Origin: Actinoplanes teichomyceticus ATCC 31121
GTDB lineage: Bacteria > Actinomycetota > Actinomycetes > Mycobacteriales > Micromonosporaceae
Direction of reading: 5' to 3'
Length of the DNA: 64,000 bases
NCBI RefSeq assembly: GCF_003711105.1
Contig: NZ_CP023865.1
Location: 1,462,001 to 1,526,000 of the forward strand
The notes below the pieces were generated by a model. The model had not been told where the DNA came from. It searched no databases and saw only the letters and a program-made list of their open reading frames with translations. The translations under genes and the position numbers were made by a program. Numbering within the stretch: the stretch's first letter is position 1; each line of letters begins with the position of its first letter. Shown here one piece after another: positions 41,619 through 50,619 of the stretch.

Positions 41619-41920
41619 GCTTCGAGGTGGAACCGGAGGTCCTGGACACGGTGGCGGCCGGGCTGAGCGCCGACGCCCAGGCCCTGCAGGCGCAGGTCGC
41701 GAAGCTGCAGGACGCCGCGGTCACCAGCGACGCGTACGGCCGGATCGGCGCCCTGGTCGGGGTGAACACCGAGTACCAGGAGCTGCTCGGGGAGGCGACC
41801 CGGGAGATCGCCGAGGCGGCCGCGGTCCTCGACCGGGCCTCCGCCCTGCTCCGATTCAACGCGGAGTCCTACCGCAGCACCGACGCCGCGCACGCCGAGC
41901 AGTTCGGCAAGGTGCGATGA
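41615..41920 (+). CDS. Small ESX-type excreted protein (EspC/DUF2580-like)
   Basis: Protein of 101 residues, ATGA-coupled on both sides. Helix MSFEVEPEVLDTVAAGLSAD, then LQAQVAKLQDAAVTSDAYG, then VNTEYQELLGEATREIAEAA and DRASALLRFNAESYRSTD. This pattern (FxV-pxxL...; AExY/ESYRxTD) fits the DUF2580/EspC-like family of small type VII substrates. No signal peptide. It is likely co-secreted or paired with the large protein that follows. Confidence 0.78.
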   Translation: MSFEVEPEVLDTVAAGLSADAQALQAQVAKLQDAAVTSDAYGRIGALVGVNTEYQELLGEATREIAEAAAVLDRASALLRFNAESYRSTDAAHAEQFGKVR

Positions 41921-42912
41921 GCGACGGCGTCGCCGGCACCCTCTACCACGGCGTTCAGCAGGCCGGCAACGTCCTGCAGCGGGCCAACGGCCTGGTCAAC
42001 ACGGTCAACACCGTCATGGACGCGATCCTGTGGCCGTTCGTGCAACCGCTGATCGAGATCTTCGAGATGTGCCTCGGTGATCCCGAGCAGCTCCAGGCCA
42101 AGGCCCAGGTCTGGGACTCGGTGGCCGCGGAGCTGGACCGGGTCGCCGACGACGTCGCCCGGCAGGGGCAGGCGCTCGCCGCCGGGTGGAAGGGTGAGGC
42201 GAGCACGGCCGCGCAGCGGCAGCTGGCCGAGCAGGAGAAGGACCTGCGCGAGATCGGCAAGCGCATGCGGGAGGAGGCCCGCACGCTGGAGCAGACCGCC
42301 GAGATGCTCGCGGCGTACGAGGACCTGCTCCGCGACGTGATCCGCGAACTCGTCGAGTGGCTGATCGTCGAGTGGATCGTCGCGCAGATCCTCGCCCCGG
42401 AGACCGCCGGCCTGTCCGAGGTGGGCTTCCTGGGCGCCGCGGCGCCGGCCACCTCCTCGCTCTTCGCGATCCGCTGCCTGGAGATCCTCAACGAGCTGCG
42501 CAAGGGCCTCTGGTACACCCGCAAGTACTACCACCTGTGGAAGGAGGGCAGCTTCGCCGAGAAGCTGGCCGCCAAGCTGATCAAGAAGGCGGTCGCCACG
42601 CCGATCGGCGCGCTCACCGGTCTCAACCACTCCGTGATGGGCCCCTTCACGACCATGGCCGGCGACCTGATGCAGTACGGCGTGCAGGTGGCGGCCGGCG
42701 AGTTCGACGACCGGCGCAGCGGGGTGGACGGCAACGACGACCCGCTGCGGAGCAGGATCAGCGAGTACGTCGATCCGATCGCGGACCGGGCCGACCCGTA
42801 CCTGGACCGGGCCGAGGAGACGGCCGAGCCGTACGTGCGCAAGGTCCAGGAGACCGCCGAGGAGTACGTGACGAAGGTCGGGGAGACCGCCGAGCGCTAC
42901 CTGCCGCGGTGA
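41917..42912 (+). CDS. WXG-type protein with hydrophobic middle and helical repeat tail
   Basis: Protein of 331 residues, start overlapping the previous stop. N-terminal helices lead to a WXG-like hairpin (AAGWKGEASTAAQRQLAEQE). The middle is hydrophobic (LVEWLIVEWIVAQILAPE). The tail after about residue 280 is a set of repeated 11-residue-like amphipathic units (DPIADRADPYLDRAEETAEP ... YVRKVQETAEEYVTKVGETA). No catalytic or toxin motif is seen. As the largest member of the unit it is probably the main exported product. Confidence 0.7.
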   Translation: MSDGVAGTLYHGVQQAGNVLQRANGLVNTVNTVMDAILWPFVQPLIEIFEMCLGDPEQLQAKAQVWDSVAAELDRVADDVARQGQALAAGWKGEASTAAQRQLAEQEKDLREIGKRMREEARTLEQTAEMLAAYEDLLRDVIRELVEWLIVEWIVAQILAPETAGLSEVGFLGAAAPATSSLFAIRCLEILNELRKGLWYTRKYYHLWKEGSFAEKLAAKLIKKAVATPIGALTGLNHSVMGPFTTMAGDLMQYGVQVAAGEFDDRRSGVDGNDDPLRSRISEYVDPIADRADPYLDRAEETAEPYVRKVQETAEEYVTKVGETAERYLPR

Positions 42913-42965
42913 CGTCGACCGGCCTCGCGCGTCCGCCGCGGCCGCAAGCAGCGAAGGGAATCGTC

Positions 42966-43742
42966 GTGAACCACATGGCGAACGTGTCGGAGGACGACCA
43001 CGGCCCGGCCGGGGAGGCGATCCGGGCCGCCCTGCGTCCGGGCGAGCGGCTGCGCGAGCACAGCCATCTGCTGCGCTCGCCCGGCCTGGAGCAGGCGCCG
43101 CCCGGCTCGGCCGCGATGCTCAACGCGTTCAACCCGTTCGCCGGGTTCGGTAGGGCCGCCCGTGACGAGGGGGTCGGCAAGGCGGTACTGGGCACCGCGT
43201 TCGGCCTGACCCAACAGGAGTACTCGCCGTCCGAGCTGATGGCCAAGGACCGGCTGCTGCGCACGTACGGGCAGACCTTCTGCGGGGTCCCGGACAGCGA
43301 GGCCGGCCGGCTGCTGGCCGCGCTGCGCCGGCACGCGAACGTCGAGATCGGCGCCCGCCCCGCCTGGGTGGCGCTGACCGACCAGCGCCTGGTGGTCCTC
43401 GCCGACCCGGCCCCGGGCCCCGAGGAACTGCCCCATGCCCACCGGCCGCTGCGGGTGCTGCTGCACTTCGCCGGGCGGCTCGCCGTGTCGCTGTGGCGCC
43501 TGGTGTCGAGGACGCCGAGGCGGGAGCGGCCGCAACAGCGCTACGGCTACTCCGGGGCGGCGCTGTCGCCGATCTTCGAGTGTCCGGCCACGACGGTCGT
43601 GACCAGCCCGGCCCCGCCGGCCGGTCCGATGCCCCGGGTGGCGCTGACCTTCGCCGACCGGTCGTGGCTGGTGGTCTCGCTGGGCACCGGCGCGGCGGCC
43701 GCGCGTCTCGCCGCCGCCCTGGGGCCGGACGTACCGCGCTGA
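42966..43742 (+). CDS. Hypothetical protein at the end of the WXG cluster
   Basis: Protein of 258 residues; GTG start with GAAGGGA six bases before (a GTG at 42909 would add 19 Pro/Arg-rich residues). A soluble first half contains EAIRAALRPGERLREHSHLL. The middle has strands WVALTDQRLVVLADP and an amphipathic helix VLLHFAGRLAVSLWRLVSRT. The end has VALTFADRSWLVVSLGTG. The pattern resembles PH-like or bacterial PH-domain proteins (short strand pairs around ALTDQRLVVL), a weak assignment. Probably co-transcribed with the WXG unit. Confidence 0.62.
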   Translation: MNHMANVSEDDHGPAGEAIRAALRPGERLREHSHLLRSPGLEQAPPGSAAMLNAFNPFAGFGRAARDEGVGKAVLGTAFGLTQQEYSPSELMAKDRLLRTYGQTFCGVPDSEAGRLLAALRRHANVEIGARPAWVALTDQRLVVLADPAPGPEELPHAHRPLRVLLHFAGRLAVSLWRLVSRTPRRERPQQRYGYSGAALSPIFECPATTVVTSPAPPAGPMPRVALTFADRSWLVVSLGTGAAAARLAAALGPDVPR

Positions 43743-43766
43743 TCCGTCTCGGCCGACATCGGCTGC

Positions 43767-44216
43767 TCAGTCCGCCCGGATCTCCGGGAAGCGCGCGACG
43801 AAGCGTCGCTGCCAGGGCGTTTCCACCGCCCGGCGGTGATAGCGCGCGCGGACGAAGGCGACCGCCTCGGCCGCGGGCACGCCGTCCAGCACGGCCAGGC
43901 AGGCCAGCGCGGTCCCGGTCCGCCCCCGGCCGCCGCCACAGGCGATCTCCACCCGCTCATCGCCGGCGCGGCGCAGGGCCTCGGCGAGAACCGCTTTCGC
44001 GTACGACGGGTCGGCCGGCAACCAGAAGTCCGTCCACCGCACCCACCGTGTCTCCCAGCCGAACTCGGGTGGCGCCGAGCCCAGCAGATAGACGCCGAAC
44101 CGTGGTGGATGCCCGGACGGCATCGGCTCGCGCAGCCCACGGCCCCGCACCAGTCGCCCGGACGGCAACCGGAGCACCCCGGCGCCGTCGCTCTCCCAGC
44201 CGGGTTCCTCGTTCAT
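43767..44216 (-). CDS. Dual-specificity-type protein phosphatase
   Basis: Protein of 149 residues from [11 protein letters not shown]. The CX5R loop is present: [20 protein letters not shown], with catalytic Cys and Arg. The residue just before Cys is Ala, where His is normal (HCxxxxxR), which may lower the nucleophile's reactivity. [11 protein letters not shown] segment before it supplies a plausible general acid. The C-terminal [20 protein letters not shown] is typical of this actinobacterial phosphatase family. It lies convergent with the WXG cluster. Confidence 0.83.
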   Translation of the reverse strand: MNEEPGWESDGAGVLRLPSGRLVRGRGLREPMPSGHPPRFGVYLLGSAPPEFGWETRWVRWTDFWLPADPSYAKAVLAEALRRAGDERVEIACGGGRGRTGTALACLAVLDGVPAAEAVAFVRARYHRRAVETPWQRRFVARFPEIRAD

Positions 44217-44239
44217 CGCCGGCACACTACCCGGCCGTA

Positions 44240-44627
44240 CCGGTGCGGGCGGCCGGCCCGTGCTCGCGCCCGCGCTGGAGGCGGTGGCCGGACATCCGGT
44301 GGACCCGGCCGTCCGGTCCTCGCCGCACGCCGACCTGGCCACGGATCGGCGGCTGGGTGTCGCGCCGGTCGCCGCCCCGGAGCGGGTGGTGATCGACTAA
44401 TCCGGGCCGAACGGGGCCAAGGAGATGCACGTCGGGCACCTGCCGGGAGGCCGGCGGGCTACCTGCACGACCTGGCCGCGGCGTTCTCGGTGTTCTGGGA
44501 GCGGTGCCCGGTGCTGCGGGCCGAGCCGGACGTGCGGGCCGCTCGGCTCGGGCTGGCCGACCTGACCGCGCGGACCCTCCACACCGGAATGTCGCTGCTG
44601 GGTATCGAGGCCCCGGACGAGATCTGA
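44240..44627 (+). pseudogene. argS: Arginyl-tRNA synthetase (argS) relic
   Basis: The first part reads like the ArgS N-terminal domain up to the catalytic entry: [18 protein letters not shown], then an in-frame TAA at 44398 where Tyr is expected, then [14 protein letters not shown] (the class I HIGH region). The whole catalytic core is missing. A different frame continues with the ArgS end: [40 protein letters not shown] and EAPDEI. A premature stop, a large internal deletion and a frame change make it non-functional; a working copy must exist elsewhere. Confidence 0.85.
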
Positions 44628-44747
44628 GCGGATGTGACGACGATGCGACCCTGAGTTGATCGACCATTGGGTTGATCCACCGTTAGGGTGCATGCTTTGC
44701 GGCGTGCCCACGAACGCACGCACCGAACACCCTGCGAAAGGTTCGCA

Positions 44748-46547
44748 ATGACGCTTCCCAACGGCGTATCGCGGCGCGGCGTGCTGGCAGCCTCGGCGGC
44801 CGCCGCCGCAGCGCCGCTCGCCTTCCCGGCCTCCGCACAGGCCGGCGGCAAGGGGCCGAAGCCGCCGAAGACCCCGGAGACGTACCACCTGACCGTCCTG
44901 GGCACCTCGGACACCCACGGCAACGTGTACAACTGGGACTATTACAAAGACGCCGAGTACGACGACTCGGCGCACAACGACGTCGGCGTCGCCAAGCTGG
45001 CCGCGCTGGTCAACAAGCTGCGCGCCGAGGCGACCGGCGGCACGCTGGTGCTCGACGCCGGCGACACGATCCAGGGCACCCCGCTGGCGACCTACTACGC
45101 CAAGCAGGAGCCGATCACCGAGACCGGCGCCAAGCACCCGATGGCCCGGGCCATGAACGTGCTGCACTACGACGCGATCACGCTGGGCAACCACGAGTTC
45201 AACTACGGTCTGCCGCTGCTGAACCTGTGGATCCGCCAGCTCGGCTTCCCGGCGCTCGCCGCGAACGCGGTCAGCGCGAAGACCGGCAAGCCGGCGTTCA
45301 CCCCGTACATCATCAAGAAGGTGTCGCTGGGCCGGCACGCGCCGACCCTGCGCGTCGGCATCCTCGGCCTGACCAACCCGGGTGTGGCGATCTGGGACAA
45401 GGGCAACGTCGAGGGCAAGCTGAAGTTCCTCGGCATGGTGGAGACCGCCGCCAGGTGGGTGCCGATCATGCGGGCCCGTGGCGCCGACGTCGTCATCCTC
45501 TCCGCGCACGGCGGCGACAGCGGCACCTCCAGCTACGGCGACGAGCTGCCGAACGAGAACCCGTCCGCGCTGATCGCGCAGAACGTCCCGGGGATCGACG
45601 CGATCCTGTTCGGCCACGCCCACAACGAGGTCGCGCAGCGGTTCGTCACCAACACCCGCACCGGCGCGCAGGTGCTGCTCTCCGAGCCGTCGAAGTTCGG
45701 CCAGCGGCTCACCAGGATGGACTTCACGCTGGTCCGCGAGCACGGCCGCTGGAAGGTCACCACCAAGGCGTCGGCCACGCTGAACACCAACACGGTCGAG
45801 GCCGACCCCAAGGTGCTGGCCGCGGTCCGGAGCCAGCACGCCAAGACCGTGGCGTACGTCAACCAGGTGGTCGCCGCGTCGACCACGGAGCTCTCCGCCG
45901 CCACGTCGCGGTACGAGGACACCCCGATCCTGGACTACATCAACAGGGTGCAGACCGACACGGTGACCGCCGCGCTGGCCGGTACGCCGTACGCGAGCCT
46001 CCCGGTCCTGTCGATCTCCGCGCCGTTCAGCCGGACCGCGGTGTTCCCGAAGGGCGACGTCAAGATCAAGGACGTCGCGGGCCTGTACATCTACGACAAC
46101 ACCCTGGAAGCGGTCGTGCTGACCGGCGCCGAGGTGCGGGCCTACCTGGAGTACTCGGCGAAGTACTTCCGGACGCTGCCGGTCGGCGCCCCCGTGGACC
46201 TGGCGACCCTCAGCGACAGCTCGGTGCCGGACTACAACTACGACACCCTCTCCGGTGTCGAGTACGACATCGACATCAGCAAGCCGGTCGGCAGCCGGAT
46301 CACCCGGCTGCAGATCAACGGCGTGGACGTCGCTGCCGACGCGCAGTTCGTGGTCGCGGTGAACAACTACCGGCGCTCCGGCGGCGGCGCGTTCCCGGGC
46401 ATCGTGAAGACCCAGGTCTACAACGAGCAGAAGGAGATCCGCCAGCTCCTGATCGACTGGGCGCAGGCCAAGGGGCGGATCGACCCGGCCGACTTCTTCG
46501 TGAAGAACTGGCAGCTGGTGCGGGAGGGTGTGCCGGTCACCTTCTGA
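44748..46547 (+). CDS. Exported 5'-nucleotidase / metallophosphatase
   Basis: Protein of 599 residues with a Tat signal (SRRGVLAASAAAAAAPLAFP). The metallophosphatase motifs are in order: LGTSDTHGNV, VLDAGDTIQG, TLGNHEFNYG, ILSAHGGD and LFGHAHNE. The C-terminal half is the 5'-nucleotidase substrate domain (ISAPFSRTAVFPKGDVKIKD, LYIYDNTLEAVVLTGAEVR, YRRSGGGAFPG). It should remove phosphate from extracellular nucleotides or related esters. Start chosen at the ATG after GAAAGG, with the Tat motif immediately following. It converges with the next gene, with only six bases between. Confidence 0.92.
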   Translation: MTLPNGVSRRGVLAASAAAAAAPLAFPASAQAGGKGPKPPKTPETYHLTVLGTSDTHGNVYNWDYYKDAEYDDSAHNDVGVAKLAALVNKLRAEATGGTLVLDAGDTIQGTPLATYYAKQEPITETGAKHPMARAMNVLHYDAITLGNHEFNYGLPLLNLWIRQLGFPALAANAVSAKTGKPAFTPYIIKKVSLGRHAPTLRVGILGLTNPGVAIWDKGNVEGKLKFLGMVETAARWVPIMRARGADVVILSAHGGDSGTSSYGDELPNENPSALIAQNVPGIDAILFGHAHNEVAQRFVTNTRTGAQVLLSEPSKFGQRLTRMDFTLVREHGRWKVTTKASATLNTNTVEADPKVLAAVRSQHAKTVAYVNQVVAASTTELSAATSRYEDTPILDYINRVQTDTVTAALAGTPYASLPVLSISAPFSRTAVFPKGDVKIKDVAGLYIYDNTLEAVVLTGAEVRAYLEYSAKYFRTLPVGAPVDLATLSDSSVPDYNYDTLSGVEYDIDISKPVGSRITRLQINGVDVAADAQFVVAVNNYRRSGGGAFPGIVKTQVYNEQKEIRQLLIDWAQAKGRIDPADFFVKNWQLVREGVPVTF

Positions 46548-46553
46548 CCGGCC

Positions 46554-47186
46554 TCACCCGGTCGTCTCCCAGTTGCCGCGGGTGTCCGCCTCGATCACCA
46601 TCGAGGCGGACCGCCCGTCGCTGAGCCGGAACGTGCAGTCGTACCGGCGCATCCCCTCGGCATCACGGTCGCTGACCGGCACGCACCCGCCGCTCTTGAC
46701 CGTGGTGCCGACGGCCGCCTCCACCCGGCCGTCGCCGCGCACCTTCTCCTGCACCGCCGCGGTCGCCCGGTCCTCGGCCTGGATCCGGTACACCGGCAGC
46801 GCCACGTCCACCACGAGCGCCGACCAGAACGCCGCCCCGGCCACGCACGTCACCACGAACGCCACCCAGTACGGGGCACGCCGCCGGCCGTACTCCCGGG
46901 CCCGCCCGGCCCGGCGCATCGCCGAGACCACGCCCAGCACGCTGAGGAAGAACGTCCAGGCCACCACCGGACGCCAGGACGGCGCCTCCGGCCGGGCCGC
47001 GCCCAGCACCTCCTGCGGGAAGCGGACCAGCAGCTGGCCGTGCTTGTTGCCCGGCGACCCGTACGGCGGGACCACGCCACCGAACGGCGGCGTCTCCAGC
47101 TCCAGCGTCGCCGTCTCGGGGCGCTCGGCCCACGGCGGGGACATCGGGTGCCCGTGTGCGGACTGCGGCGAGTGAACGGTCGTCAT
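46554..47186 (-). CDS. Membrane protein with C-terminal exported domain
   Basis: Protein of 210 residues from MTTVHSPQ (AAAGG ribosome site). After a Pro-rich head, two membrane segments appear (VVAWTFFLSVLGVVSAM and YWVAFVVTCVAGAAFWSALV) separated by RRAGRAREYGRRR. The end domain has two cysteines (GGCVPVSDRD, YDCTFRLSDG) and reads like a DUF4333-type exported domain (AAVGTTVKSGGCVPV, RRYDCTFRLSDG). Function unknown. It lies tail-to-tail with the nucleotidase. Confidence 0.75.
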   Translation of the reverse strand: MTTVHSPQSAHGHPMSPPWAERPETATLELETPPFGGVVPPYGSPGNKHGQLLVRFPQEVLGAARPEAPSWRPVVAWTFFLSVLGVVSAMRRAGRAREYGRRRAPYWVAFVVTCVAGAAFWSALVVDVALPVYRIQAEDRATAAVQEKVRGDGRVEAAVGTTVKSGGCVPVSDRDAEGMRRYDCTFRLSDGRSASMVIEADTRGNWETTG

Positions 47187-47439
47187 GGTGCGGCCTTTCC
47201 CGGTAGCGGCTCGGTTGCGGTTCCGTGCCAACCGGGTTCATCGGCCGTGCCGGGGGCGAGTTGAGGTTTCAGTCCGCTCCGGTTGCATTTCCGGTGCGAT
47301 CCAGCATTCCCGGTGCGTCCGGCGGCACCCGCGGTCCGGGAAGCGCCGGTCACACCGGCGCGTCACCCAACCGGACAGCGCGCTGCGACCGCGACTGAAC
47401 AGGAGGCGCCGCCCGCCGGTCCCCGGCGGGCGACCGGCC

Positions 47440-48888
47440 TCACTCCTGGGTGTCGGTGCCCGGGTCCTCCGTGCCGGTGGGCGTGGTGGTCGGCTCCTCG
47501 TCCGGTTCCTCGGTCTTGCTCGGGCTGGGTGTGGCGGACGAGGGCGTCTCGGTCGGCGTCGGCGACGGCGACGCCGACGTGATGCCGGGCGTGGGCGACG
47601 AGACCGAGAGGGAGGGGCTCGGCGACGGCGTCCGGGTCTTCTTCGTCGGCACGGTGCGGCGCGAGCCGGTCTCCTCCACCACCGGCTGCTCGCTGAGGGT
47701 CTCCGACACCTCCGGCGTCTCCATGGTCTGCACCACGGTGGGCTGGTTGCCGGTGCCCCCGGGACTGGCGTCGGCCGGATCCTGCTTGTTGGTCAGCGCG
47801 AAGGCCACACCCAGGCCGCCGGCCAGCACGAACAGCGCGATCACGGCGATCATCAGGCCACGCTGGGCGCGCGGAGCGGGCGAGGAGATCGCCGGCGCGG
47901 GCATCGGCGGCGGCGCCGGCGACATCCGCGGGCGGGGCATCGTCGGCTGGGTCAGCGGCCCCGCACCGGCCGGCGCCGGGCTGACCGGGGTCGGGCGGGT
48001 GGGCGCGCCGCTGGTCGGGGCGATCAGGGCGGTGCCGGTCAGCCGCTTCCAGTCCTGCGGGTTGCCGAGCGTGGCGTACGCCGCCTCGGCGAACTCGGCG
48101 GCGCTGGGGAACCGGTCGGCCGGCTGCTTGGCCATCGCCCGGCCGATCAGCTCGCGGACCTCGACCGGGACGTGCTCGGGCAGCGGGTCCGGCTCGTCCT
48201 CCAGGTGCCGCAGCGCCACCTGCAGCGCGTTGTCCCCGTCGAACGGCGGCCGCCCGGCGATGCAGTGGTAGGCCACCGCGCCGAGCGCGTACACGTCCGT
48301 GCCGGGCGTCAGGTTGCCCTTGGCGACCTGCTCGGGCGCCATGTAGAGAGCGGTGCCGACGATCGAGTTGAGCCCGGTCATGCTGGTCAGCGCATTGGAC
48401 CGGGCGACACCGAAGTCCACCAGGATGACCGCGCCGGTCGGTTTCACCATCAGGTTGCCGGGCTTCACGTCCCGGTGGACGATGCCCGCCTCGTGCGCGG
48501 CGTGCAGCGCGTCGGCCGCCTGCGCCACGATCGACATCGTCTCCTCGACCGGGATCGGACCGTCCTTCACCCGGTTCGACAGCGGCTCGCCCTCGACGAA
48601 CGCCATCACCAGGTAGGCGACCTTCTCCGGGCCGCCGGCGTCGCCCGCCTCGGCGTAGTCGTAGACCTCGACCACACCCGGGTGCCGGAAGGCGGCCATC
48701 ATCCGCGCCTCGCCGTAGAACCGGGCGGCGAACTCCGGGTCGTCCAGCATCGCGGTGCGCAGCACCTTCACCGCCACGACACGGCCCAGCACCACATCGG
48801 TGCCGCGCCAGACGTCGCCCATGCCGCCGGTCGCGATCCGTTCGTCCAACCGGTAGCGGTTGTCCAGGAGATGTCCCGCACTGAGCAC
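47440..48888 (-). CDS. Transmembrane Ser/Thr protein kinase (PknB-like, no PASTA)
   Basis: Protein of 482 residues; GTG with AAAAGG eight bases before is preferred over a TTG at 48960. Kinase motifs: IATGGMGDVWRG (Gly loop), VVAVKVLR (Lys), GIVHRDVKPGNLM (catalytic loop), VDFGVARS (DFG), MAPEQ and GRPPFDGDN. After the kinase (to about 275) comes a Pro-rich linker, one membrane helix (GLMIAVIALFVLAGGLGVAF) and an extracellular Pro/Ser/Thr-rich tail with no PASTA repeats. It should phosphorylate cytosolic targets in response to an outside cue; the tail gives no ligand clue. Confidence 0.94.
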   Translation of the reverse strand: MLSAGHLLDNRYRLDERIATGGMGDVWRGTDVVLGRVVAVKVLRTAMLDDPEFAARFYGEARMMAAFRHPGVVEVYDYAEAGDAGGPEKVAYLVMAFVEGEPLSNRVKDGPIPVEETMSIVAQAADALHAAHEAGIVHRDVKPGNLMVKPTGAVILVDFGVARSNALTSMTGLNSIVGTALYMAPEQVAKGNLTPGTDVYALGAVAYHCIAGRPPFDGDNALQVALRHLEDEPDPLPEHVPVEVRELIGRAMAKQPADRFPSAAEFAEAAYATLGNPQDWKRLTGTALIAPTSGAPTRPTPVSPAPAGAGPLTQPTMPRPRMSPAPPPMPAPAISSPAPRAQRGLMIAVIALFVLAGGLGVAFALTNKQDPADASPGGTGNQPTVVQTMETPEVSETLSEQPVVEETGSRRTVPTKKTRTPSPSPSLSVSSPTPGITSASPSPTPTETPSSATPSPSKTEEPDEEPTTTPTGTEDPGTDTQE

Positions 48889-49389
48889 CAGGTGGACCTT
48901 TTCTGATCGGGCGGCGCCGGGGCCGCGTGCCGGAGTCTGATCGAGCGCAACGGGGCTCAACTGTACAGAGCCCCGCCGATCAACGGGAGATCAGCGGAGG
49001 CACCCGTCAACGGGCCGCCGGATCGACGATGAGCTGGGTCGGACGGCGTTCCCGGCCGCCGCGCGCCCGGCGCTCGGCGCCGGCGTGGGTGATCGCTCGC
49101 CGGTACGACGGCGACTGTGCCGAGAACCACTCCCCGGCAGCCGGTCCGGCCAGGCGCAGGGCGGTCCGTCCGCGCGGCGCGGGCCACCCGGACACCGTCG
49201 CCGCCGGTGCACCCGCCGACCGCGTCCCGGGCAGGCCCGACCCGTGCGTGCCCCGCTGCCCGCCGGCAGCGCGGAGCGGACCCGTGGTGCTTCCGGACCG
49301 GCGGGCAGGGCGGCGGCGAGGGGATCCCGGTCGGCCGTGCGGGCCGGGTGCGGCGGCCGCCACACCCGGCGGTCAGGCGCTTGCGTACG
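48889..49389. other. Gene-poor 500-base gap
   Basis: No gene I can support. The minus strand at 49007-49170 has a stretch with fair coding character (GEWFSAQSPSYRRAITHAGA, then RPTQLIVDPAAR before a stop), which may be the end of a decayed gene, but no start or family is evident. Confidence 0.4.
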
Positions 49390-49878
49390 TCACTTGCCCT
49401 CGAACGTCGGGGTCACCACGACCGCCGTCTCGGCCAGCTCCAGCTGCTCGTTCTCGGCCTGCCGTTCCAGCGCGGCGCGCGCGGTGGACGCGGCGACCCA
49501 GCCGGCCGCCAGCCCGAGCAGGCCGACCCCGGTGATCAGGCCCCACGGGCGGCCCGGCTTGCGCCCGGCCAGCGCGCCGGCCGCGGCGTTGGCCCGGGTC
49601 CACGCCTCGTCGGCGGCGCCACCGGCCCGGATCGCCAGGTAGGTGCCCTTCCGGCCGGCCTTGCGGGCCAGCTTGTGGCTCTTGCGGTTCGCCTTGGCCG
49701 CCAGCTTGCGGCTGCGCCGGCTGGTCCTGCCGGCCAGCCCGCTCGCCCTGTCGGCCGCGTCGGCGGCCTGGCGGCCGGCGTCCCTGGCGGTCTCCCCGGC
49801 GGCGGCCATGGCAGCCGACAGGTGGTCCCACGCCTGAGCGGCGGTCCGTTCAGTACGGTCCTTACGTGTCGCGAACAT
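49390..49878 (-). CDS. Small membrane protein, helix-rich, DUF-like
   Basis: Protein of 162 residues. The first 90 are Ala/Arg/Lys-rich helix (TAAQAWDHLSAAMAAAGETA, then RKLAAKANRKSHKLARKAGR), followed by one membrane segment (GLITGVGLLGLAAGWVAAST) and an acidic tail. The layout resembles YtxH-like stress or envelope proteins of actinomycetes; function unknown. A GGAGGTAACC ribosome site precedes the ATG. Upstream DNA (49879-50172) contains no gene and probably holds promoters for this and the divergent STAS gene. Confidence 0.75.
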   Translation of the reverse strand: MFATRKDRTERTAAQAWDHLSAAMAAAGETARDAGRQAADAADRASGLAGRTSRRSRKLAAKANRKSHKLARKAGRKGTYLAIRAGGAADEAWTRANAAAGALAGRKPGRPWGLITGVGLLGLAAGWVAASTARAALERQAENEQLELAETAVVVTPTFEGK

Positions 49879-50172
49879 TGTCGGTTACCTCCTGCGCTCG
49901 CCCTACCTGGCAACCGTGCCCAAGCGGAGGACACGGCAAACGTCCGGTATGGACGACATCACATTTCGAAAACGATTTGACGTCCCGCAGTACTGTTGAC
50001 CTCGCTCATACGGGCCACTCAGGTGTCTAACAGGTTCGGGGCCTACCCTTTCGGTCAGTTTCACCGAACCTTCCGGGGGTAGTCCATGCCGCCCTGCTCC
50101 TCAGGGTGGTCGTGACGACCTGCGTACAGAGAAGCAACGCCCGGAGGACCTGGGCGGGTGGAGGGAAGAGGC

Positions 50173-50532
50173 GTGACGCTGTCGATAACGACGTCGACGC
50201 TGGCTGACGGCGCCGTCGAGGTCTCGCCGCGTGGCGAGATCGACGTCGAGAACGCGTACGAGATCCGCGAAGCCGTGGCGGCCCAACTGGCCGACGGCTC
50301 CCCGGTTCGCATCGAGCTCAACATGCAGCACGTGACCTTCATCGACTCCGTCGGCATCAGCGCCCTGGTAGCAGCCTTCCAGCTCGCCGGGGTCAGTGGT
50401 GTCAAGGTGGTCGTCACCCGGCCGAGCCGGTTCGCTCACAAGCAGCTGTGGGTCACCGGGCTGCTCGGCCTGTTCGGCAACCCGCAGCCGTACCAGGAGA
50501 GCGCCGAGCCAGCTGGGGCGGTGCTGAGCTGA
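50173..50532 (+). CDS. STAS-domain anti-sigma-factor antagonist
   Basis: Protein of 119 residues; the GTG after GGAGGGAAGAGGC is used. It reads as one STAS domain: VEVSPRGEIDVENAYEIREA, SPVRIELNMQHVTFIDSVGI and SALVAAFQLAGVSGVKVVVT. The Ser in FIDSVGISAL is the position phosphorylated by an anti-sigma kinase in SpoIIAA/RsbV proteins, switching release of the sigma factor. The partner kinase is not in the window. The stop codon lies inside the first copy of a 32-bp tandem repeat. Confidence 0.93.
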   Translation: MTLSITTSTLADGAVEVSPRGEIDVENAYEIREAVAAQLADGSPVRIELNMQHVTFIDSVGISALVAAFQLAGVSGVKVVVTRPSRFAHKQLWVTGLLGLFGNPQPYQESAEPAGAVLS

Positions 50533-50619
50533 TCGGCCTCGCTCCGCTCGGCGGGCTGAGCTGATCGGCCTCGCTCCGCTCGGCGGGCTGAGCTGATGGG
50601 CCTCGCTCCGCTCGGCGGG
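50524..50619 (+). repeat. 32-bp tandem repeat, three copies, at STAS gene end
   Basis: The unit begins CTGAGCTGATCGGCCTCGCT and ends CGCTCGGCGGG, at 50524-50555, 50556-50587 and 50588-50619. Only one base differs (third copy). Its first copy contains the STAS stop codon, and the array runs directly into the long hairpin at 50619. Confidence 0.88.

Noticed and set aside
50524..50619. The 32-bp repeat as a CRISPR array
   Set aside because: Copies are directly adjacent with no spacers and no cas genes nearby.
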